Source: an uncultured Clostridia bacterium (GTDB lineage Bacteria; Bacillota; Clostridia; Saccharofermentanales; Saccharofermentanaceae). From it: a stretch of DNA of 64,000 nt. Within the stretch, counting starts at the first letter, position 1, and each line of letters starts with the position of its first letter. The notes beneath the pieces are model-generated. The model ran no database searches. It was not told the origin of the DNA and saw only the letters and a program-made list of their open reading frames with translations. The stretch spans positions 1 through 64,000 of the forward strand of contig CAMYXF010000001.1 in assembly GCA_947303185.1 (NCBI GenBank), read 5' to 3'. Made by a program: the position numbers and the translations under genes. This document shows positions 59,074-64,000 of this stretch, one piece after another.

Positions 59074-60387
59074 TTATGCACCAATCGCAACCATAACGGC
59101 TGAAAAAATGCAGATAGCTATATATGAAACTGAAGTAAATAATACTCCGGCTCTGAAGTGTGGTTTGCCGCGGTGTACGGTCACGATCGTAAGACCTGCA
59201 GCAAAACCCAGTGCAAGTGTTCCCCACATCGCAAGAATCCTCTTGGGAGTGTATCCGTAGATGCTGTAGTAGAGTCCAAGCTTGCTCATTGCGATTACTG
59301 CAAAGATAATGCTCTCGAACATGAGAAGTGTAACCAGGATCTTTGCAGGTATTGCGAACTTACCGTTTTCATCTGATTTGCCAAACAGGATGATCGCAAG
59401 ATAAACGCAGCTGTTTACCGCCATGATTCCGACGAGCTCAAAGAAGCCTTCCCTTGCATAGTGTGATACCAGCATATCGTCAGGAACATTGCCTACAAAG
59501 CCGCCTAACATATACGCAATTCTCTTAACGAAGAACAGGATATAAAGAACTACAAATAAGCCTGCAGCTATGTATACGATCGTAGCTGAAACCGTCTTTC
59601 CTTTTCCCAATAGCCAGCTGAGCTTTGAAGCGACGCGCTTCTCCCTCTCACCGTCTGACTTGGCGCTTCTGGACATGAGTCCGTAAAGGTAGAAGCAGAC
59701 AGGAATTGCAAAGATCGCTCTCGGAATGATCTCATATATCTTCAGTGCACTCAGATAGTCTGAAACATACTCTGTAATTCCGTCTAGGAACATTGCGATA
59801 TCCTCGTCTATCGAAGCCATGAGACATACCGCAATGAGAAGCAGAATGAACATTACGGGGATGAAGATAATAAGACCAAGAGGATTCTTCCTTGGTGCTC
59901 TTACTTCACCTTCCACAGGTTCAGGTCTTTTAAAGCTGCTCCAGTCAGTTACAAAATTCGGGAATCCTGCAAATGACTTAACATAGAATCCGTGAATGAG
60001 GTCTGCCGGAATAAAGCCTGATGTCTTACCTCCGAGCAGTATCTCATTTGAGATAAGAACGGAATATACCGCGCAAAGATGCATTGCGAATACGGATAAA
60101 GCCTCATTAGGTCCGATCGTTGCGGTAAGACCTGAAAGATAAGTCATCACATACCAGAAGACTGTCTCATTCGACGGGTTCGTCTTAACGCCTCTCCGGC
60201 CTCTTCTTACAATCTCATTTACGGCGATGAAGAGCAGTGCGATTATCGGGTAAGCTACTGACCATGTAAGCGTGCCGCCGTCTATGAGGAACTCGTTTGC
60301 CGAAAATATCATCAGCCTTACATAAGCGTATGCTAAGGGATAGGCCAGGATTACTCCCAGCCTTTGAAATATGACTCTTTTGTCCAT
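59074..60387 (-). CDS. DUF4153-like polytopic membrane protein
   Basis: About 10 TM helices; downstream of an XRE regulator. Confidence 0.65.
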   Translation of the reverse strand: MDKRVIFQRLGVILAYPLAYAYVRLMIFSANEFLIDGGTLTWSVAYPIIALLFIAVNEIVRRGRRGVKTNPSNETVFWYVMTYLSGLTATIGPNEALSVFAMHLCAVYSVLISNEILLGGKTSGFIPADLIHGFYVKSFAGFPNFVTDWSSFKRPEPVEGEVRAPRKNPLGLIIFIPVMFILLLIAVCLMASIDEDIAMFLDGITEYVSDYLSALKIYEIIPRAIFAIPVCFYLYGLMSRSAKSDGEREKRVASKLSWLLGKGKTVSATIVYIAAGLFVVLYILFFVKRIAYMLGGFVGNVPDDMLVSHYAREGFFELVGIMAVNSCVYLAIILFGKSDENGKFAIPAKILVTLLMFESIIFAVIAMSKLGLYYSIYGYTPKRILAMWGTLALGFAAGLTIVTVHRGKPHFRAGVLFTSVSYIAICIFSAVMVAIGA

Positions 60388-60393
60388 TGGTGA

Positions 60394-60597
60394 TCAGTCC
60401 TCTCTGAACTCGAGAATGTCTCCGGGTTGGCAATCAAGTGCCTTGCAGATATCGTTAAGTGTCGAGAATCTTACGGCCTTTGCTTTCTGATTTTTAAGTA
60501 TCGAAAGGTTAGCCTGTGTTATTCCGATCTTCGCAGCGAGTTCGCCGGAGGAGATCTTACGTTTAGCCATCATTACATCAAGATTTACAATAATCAT
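60394..60597 (-). CDS. Small XRE/Cro-CI-type HTH regulator (67 aa)
   Basis: MIIVNLDVMMAKRKISSGELAAKIGITQANLSILKNQKAKAVRFSTLNDICKALDCQPGDILEF. Confidence 0.92.
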   Translation of the reverse strand: MIIVNLDVMMAKRKISSGELAAKIGITQANLSILKNQKAKAVRFSTLNDICKALDCQPGDILEFRED

Positions 60598-60615
60598 TTC
60601 ATTCTCCTCCTTTCC

Positions 60616-61068
60616 TTAAATCGTGAGGTCCATTTCTTCTTTCATTGTTATCGCTTTTGCGAAAACAACTCTGATGCTCAAAACTACCAGCGCCATAAAC
60701 AGAGCTACTACTGATAAGATCCAGCAGCCGTTCCAGATAAAGCCGCCAACAATACAGTCTAAGGCAATACCTACGAGTGAAGCTGTAATGATCGTCATGA
60801 GCTTTGTGTTCTCTCTGTCAAAGACCTTGTCCTTGCTCATGTTGTGCAGCATCTTGTACAACGGAATGAGAACCAGATAACCGCCGACGGTACCAAGATA
60901 GAATACCACAATAAGTGCGATTACAAGTCTTATATCGAAAACCTCTGCCCAGCAATAAGCTATATATTTAGTAATTACAACTCCGAAAACATCAGCTACT
61001 ACTGCCATGGCGGTGAAAAGGATAGTTGCTATCTTCGCCCACCTGAGTATAACGTCATCATATCGCAT
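60616..61068 (-). CDS. DUF2975-like membrane protein
   Basis: Four TM helices; directly upstream of the YozG-like XRE gene, an arrangement typical of DUF2975. Confidence 0.7.
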   Translation of the reverse strand: MRYDDVILRWAKIATILFTAMAVVADVFGVVITKYIAYCWAEVFDIRLVIALIVVFYLGTVGGYLVLIPLYKMLHNMSKDKVFDRENTKLMTIITASLVGIALDCIVGGFIWNGCWILSVVALFMALVVLSIRVVFAKAITMKEEMDLTI

Positions 61069-61495
61069 ATAATCTTCCTCCCTAGAAATTGAATAAGCAT
61101 GCTTTATGCCAGTATACTAACATAGGGTTTTTCGTTTTTCAAGAGTTTTTTATCGTTTTTCGATATATTTTTCTTGTTTGACATTTTCGAGGATATAAAT
61201 GAGTTTATCTGAAAATGCTGTGCGCCATATTTGCGGGCAAGCTTGAGGAGACAACTTATTCAGAGTACGAAATTAATATAATAAATATGATGGTTCACTG
61301 TATTTCTTCCTGAAATACGAAATAATGCTAAAAAGACACGTTTTACCAATGCTATATTGTCCTTTTTATCCACTCCACAGCTGATGATTTCAGCAGAATT
61401 TCAAATTAGCACCATTATCTGAACGGATTATGAAAAACGGCGATTATTTCAAAAAACTTCCAGTTTTTCAACCGTTTCTGAAATCCTATAGAAAA

Positions 61496-61520
61496 AGGCT
61501 GCCTCACATGAGACAGCCCT
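61496..61520 (-). terminator. Rho-independent terminator of the carboxylase cluster
   Basis: AGGGCTGTCTCATGTGAGGCAGCCTTTTTC on the minus strand. Confidence 0.8.
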
Positions 61521-61544
61521 GTGTTGTAAGTGTTTGCGATTTTA

Positions 61545-62942
61545 TCAGTTCCTGATCCAGTCTACACTGATCTCGCGTACATCAAGGTTATCTCTCTTCT
61601 TTATGTATTCGGGAGCAACCTGAGGGAACATTGCGCAGCTCAAGATATCCTCTTCAGACTTGGCAATACCGCTGTACTGCTCTCTGATAGATTCAAGCTC
61701 AGGCTTTAACTGGTCAGCAGGACGGCATGAGAGGACTTCGTCATCACCTATGGCCATCTTTCTGACTTCCTCATTTACCTTGCCCGGAAGCTCACCGTAT
61801 TCGCCGCGGAGAAGTCCCTTGGATTCCTTGGTAAATGTCTTATAACGACCCATGAGCGTATTGAATACAGCCTGTGTGCCGACGATCTGGCTCGTAGGAG
61901 TTACGAGCGGAGGATAACCGAAGTCTTCCCTAACTCTCGGAACCTCAGCAAGAACCTCATAAAGACGGTTCTCTGCATTAGCCTGCTTAAGCTGTGAGAT
62001 AAGGTTTGAGAGCATTCCGCCAGGTACCTGATAGATAAGCGTATTCGGATCTACGCGGAGAACCTTGGAACTGATAAGTCCCTCCTTCTCCATCTTTGCA
62101 GCAACACCTCTGAAATGAACTGCTGCATCGTTGAGCTTATTAAGATCAAGACCTGTATCACGGTCTGTTCCTGCGAGAGTGGCAACAAGTGATTCTGTTG
62201 CAGGCTGCGAAGTACCATTAGCAAAAGGAGACAATGCACAGTCAACTATATCAACACCTGCCATTGCAGCCATGAGATATACCATGGAACCTGTACCTGT
62301 CGTGTTGTGGGTATGAAGGTGGATCGGAATGGTTACCTTCTCCTTCAGTTTCTTAACAAGGCTGTAAGCATCGTTAGGAAGCAAAAGGTTTGCCATGTCC
62401 TTGATGCAGATCGTATCAGCGCCCATCTGCTCAAGTTCTATTGCCTTTTTAACGAAGTATTCCTCATTGTGCACAGGGCTTACCGTGTAGCTCATAGCAG
62501 CTTCAACCATGCCGCCGTACTTCTTTACTGCCTTGATAGATGCCTCCATGTTGCGGACATCGTTAAGCGCGTCGAAAATACGTACTACGTCGATACCGTT
62601 CTCAATTGATTTACGGCAGAATGCATCTACCATGTCATCTGCATAGTGGCGGTAACCCAAAAGGTTCTGGCCACGCAGGAGCATCTGGAGTTTTGTATTG
62701 GGCAATGCTTTGCGGAGAGTCCTTAATCTTTCCCACGGATCTTCACCGAGGAATCTCATGCAGGCATCAAATGTTGCTCCGCCCCAGCATTCAATTGACC
62801 AGTAACCGATGCTGTCCAGAACCTCGCATGCGGGCAGCATGTCTTCCAGCTTCATTCTGGTAGCTGCCTGTGACTGATGCGCGTCTCTTAAGATCGTGTC
62901 AGTGATCATCAAAGGCTTTTTGATTTCGAAAAGTTCACTCAT
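61545..62942 (-). CDS. OadA/pyruvate carboxylase subunit B-like carboxyltransferase (5S-like subunit)
   Basis: MSELFEIKKPLMITDTILRDAHQSQAATRMKLEDM; ECWGGATFDACMRFLGEDPWERLR; PIHLHTHNTTG; CIKDMAN. No biotinyl domain at the C-terminus. Confidence 0.9.
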   Translation of the reverse strand: MSELFEIKKPLMITDTILRDAHQSQAATRMKLEDMLPACEVLDSIGYWSIECWGGATFDACMRFLGEDPWERLRTLRKALPNTKLQMLLRGQNLLGYRHYADDMVDAFCRKSIENGIDVVRIFDALNDVRNMEASIKAVKKYGGMVEAAMSYTVSPVHNEEYFVKKAIELEQMGADTICIKDMANLLLPNDAYSLVKKLKEKVTIPIHLHTHNTTGTGSMVYLMAAMAGVDIVDCALSPFANGTSQPATESLVATLAGTDRDTGLDLNKLNDAAVHFRGVAAKMEKEGLISSKVLRVDPNTLIYQVPGGMLSNLISQLKQANAENRLYEVLAEVPRVREDFGYPPLVTPTSQIVGTQAVFNTLMGRYKTFTKESKGLLRGEYGELPGKVNEEVRKMAIGDDEVLSCRPADQLKPELESIREQYSGIAKSEEDILSCAMFPQVAPEYIKKRDNLDVREISVDWIRN

Positions 62943-62952
62943 CAAAGAACCC

Positions 62953-63333
62953 TCACTTAACTTCGAACAATACGTCACCACCGGCAACTGTACCGCCTGC
63001 AGTGCAGTTAACGGAAGCAAGATTTCCTGCTACGGGTGCAGTGATCTCGTTTTCCATCTTCATTGCTTCAAGAATGAGAACAACGTCGCCTGCCTTAACT
63101 TCATCACCCTCATTCTTGAGGATCTTGATGACTGTACCCGGCATGGGTGCTACGACAGAACCTGAAGAAACTGCCGCAGGCTTAGAGGCTGCCTTGGGAG
63201 CTGCAGCAACAGGTGCGGGTGCAACAGGTGCGCTCTGAACTTTTACAGGCTGTACGGGAGCTCCTGAAGCTCCGATAAGCTCAACATCCATCTCATATGT
63301 CTTGCCTTCAACTGTAATACGATATTTGCTCAT
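62953..63333 (-). CDS. Biotin carboxyl carrier protein
   Basis: Ala/Pro-rich linker, [38 protein letters not shown] (biotinylation EAMKMEN). Confidence 0.95.
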   Translation of the reverse strand: MSKYRITVEGKTYEMDVELIGASGAPVQPVKVQSAPVAPAPVAAAPKAASKPAAVSSGSVVAPMPGTVIKILKNEGDEVKAGDVVLILEAMKMENEITAPVAGNLASVNCTAGGTVAGGDVLFEVK

Positions 63334-63337
63334 TTTG

Positions 63338-63508
63338 TTATTCTCCTAATTGATATTTATGATAAGAAATCTTGTTGTCTTCAACGAACTGCTCAAGACT
63401 GCTCTTCTTTACTTCCTTGAAGGAACGGACGATGACGTGATTTGTATCAACACCGTTCTCTTCTGCAATTGCAGCAACTGCCATTGCCACGATCAATGAT
63501 TCTTCCAC
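63338..63508 (-). CDS. 56-aa small protein (possible MmdE/OadG-like epsilon subunit), GTG start
   Basis: AAGGAGG 8 nt before GTG at 63508; (M)[55 protein letters not shown]. The longer ORF upstream overlaps the carboxyltransferase out of frame. Confidence 0.65.
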   Translation of the reverse strand: MEESLIVAMAVAAIAEENGVDTNHVIVRSFKEVKKSSLEQFVEDNKISYHKYQLGE

Positions 63509-63521
63509 AGGCTTTTCCTCC

Positions 63522-64000
63522 TTAGAGCGGGATATTGCCATGCTTCTTATAGGGCAATGAACGTTCTTTTGTCTTAAGCATATTGAATGCCTCAGCGATC
63601 TTGGATCTTGTCTCTTCGGGAAGGATAACTTCGTCGACATATCCGTGCTCTGCAGCAATGTAAGGATTCATGAACTTGTCGTTATATTCATTGAGAAGTT
63701 CTTCCTTCTTTGCAGCAGGATCTTCAGCATTCTCGATCTGCTTCTTACCGATGATGCTTACGGCACCTGAAGCACCCATAACTGCGATCTCAGCGATAGG
63801 CCATGCATAAACCACGTCAGCGCCTGTGCCCTTGCTGTTCATCGCGATATAAGCTCCGCCGTATGCCTTTCTCATGATGAGACTTACCTTCGGAACAGTA
63901 GCTTCAGAGTAAGCATAAAGAAGTTTTGCGCCGTGACGGATGATGCCGCCGTGCTCCTGCTGTGAACCGGGCAGGAATGCCGGAACGTCAACCAGAGTAA
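63522..64000 (-). CDS. Acyl-CoA carboxyltransferase (MmdA/PccB-like) C-terminal part, continues beyond window
   Basis: [83 protein letters not shown]. Confidence 0.93.
   Translation of the reverse strand, partial: TLVDVPAFLPGSQQEHGGIIRHGAKLLYAYSEATVPKVSLIMRKAYGGAYIAMNSKGTGADVVYAWPIAEIAVMGASGAVSIIGKKQIENAEDPAAKKEELLNEYNDKFMNPYIAAEHGYVDEVILPEETRSKIAEAFNMLKTKERSLPYKKHGNIPL

Noticed and set aside
61069-61495. AT-rich intergenic stretch as a possible ncRNA
   Set aside because: No convincing stem structure or promoter-terminator pair seen other than the operon terminator.

Overview
The window looks like chromosomal housekeeping DNA from a low-to-mid GC Firmicute (Clostridia-like by gene content and order). 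Most genes between about 4.3 and 39.6 kb lie on the minus strand. Recognisable core genes include pnp, nadE, rpsO, hppA, ftsY, smc, rnc, acpP, pgsA, rimO, recX, recA, murJ, a cinA C-terminal domain gene, ftsK/spoIIIE, rnhA, proC, tRNA-Trp, citrate synthase, lysA, an rlmI-like methyltransferase and a biotin-dependent carboxyltransferase cluster. Two genes run off the window edges. One is a large minus-strand surface protein (1..4130) with at least seven Cna-B-like repeats, which the ORF track omits. The other is a carboxyltransferase (63522..64000). No CRISPR array, prophage or transposon was seen. The observations most worth following up are: (i) a pnp leader that can form nested stems, an H-type pseudoknot and a competing anti-Shine-Dalgarno pairing; (ii) a partner-switching locus at 24.3-27.75 kb (STAS, 7TM-PP2C-HATPase fusion, orphan protein, HATPase-like protein) with no sigma factor in the window; (iii) two unrelated duplicated dyad elements in a non-coding stretch at 43.4-43.7 kb; (iv) a transcarboxylase-like cluster with a 56-aa GTG-start mini-protein; (v) a DUF975-type protein that seems to need a non-ATG start. 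All calls come from reading the sequence. No searches or folding programs were run.
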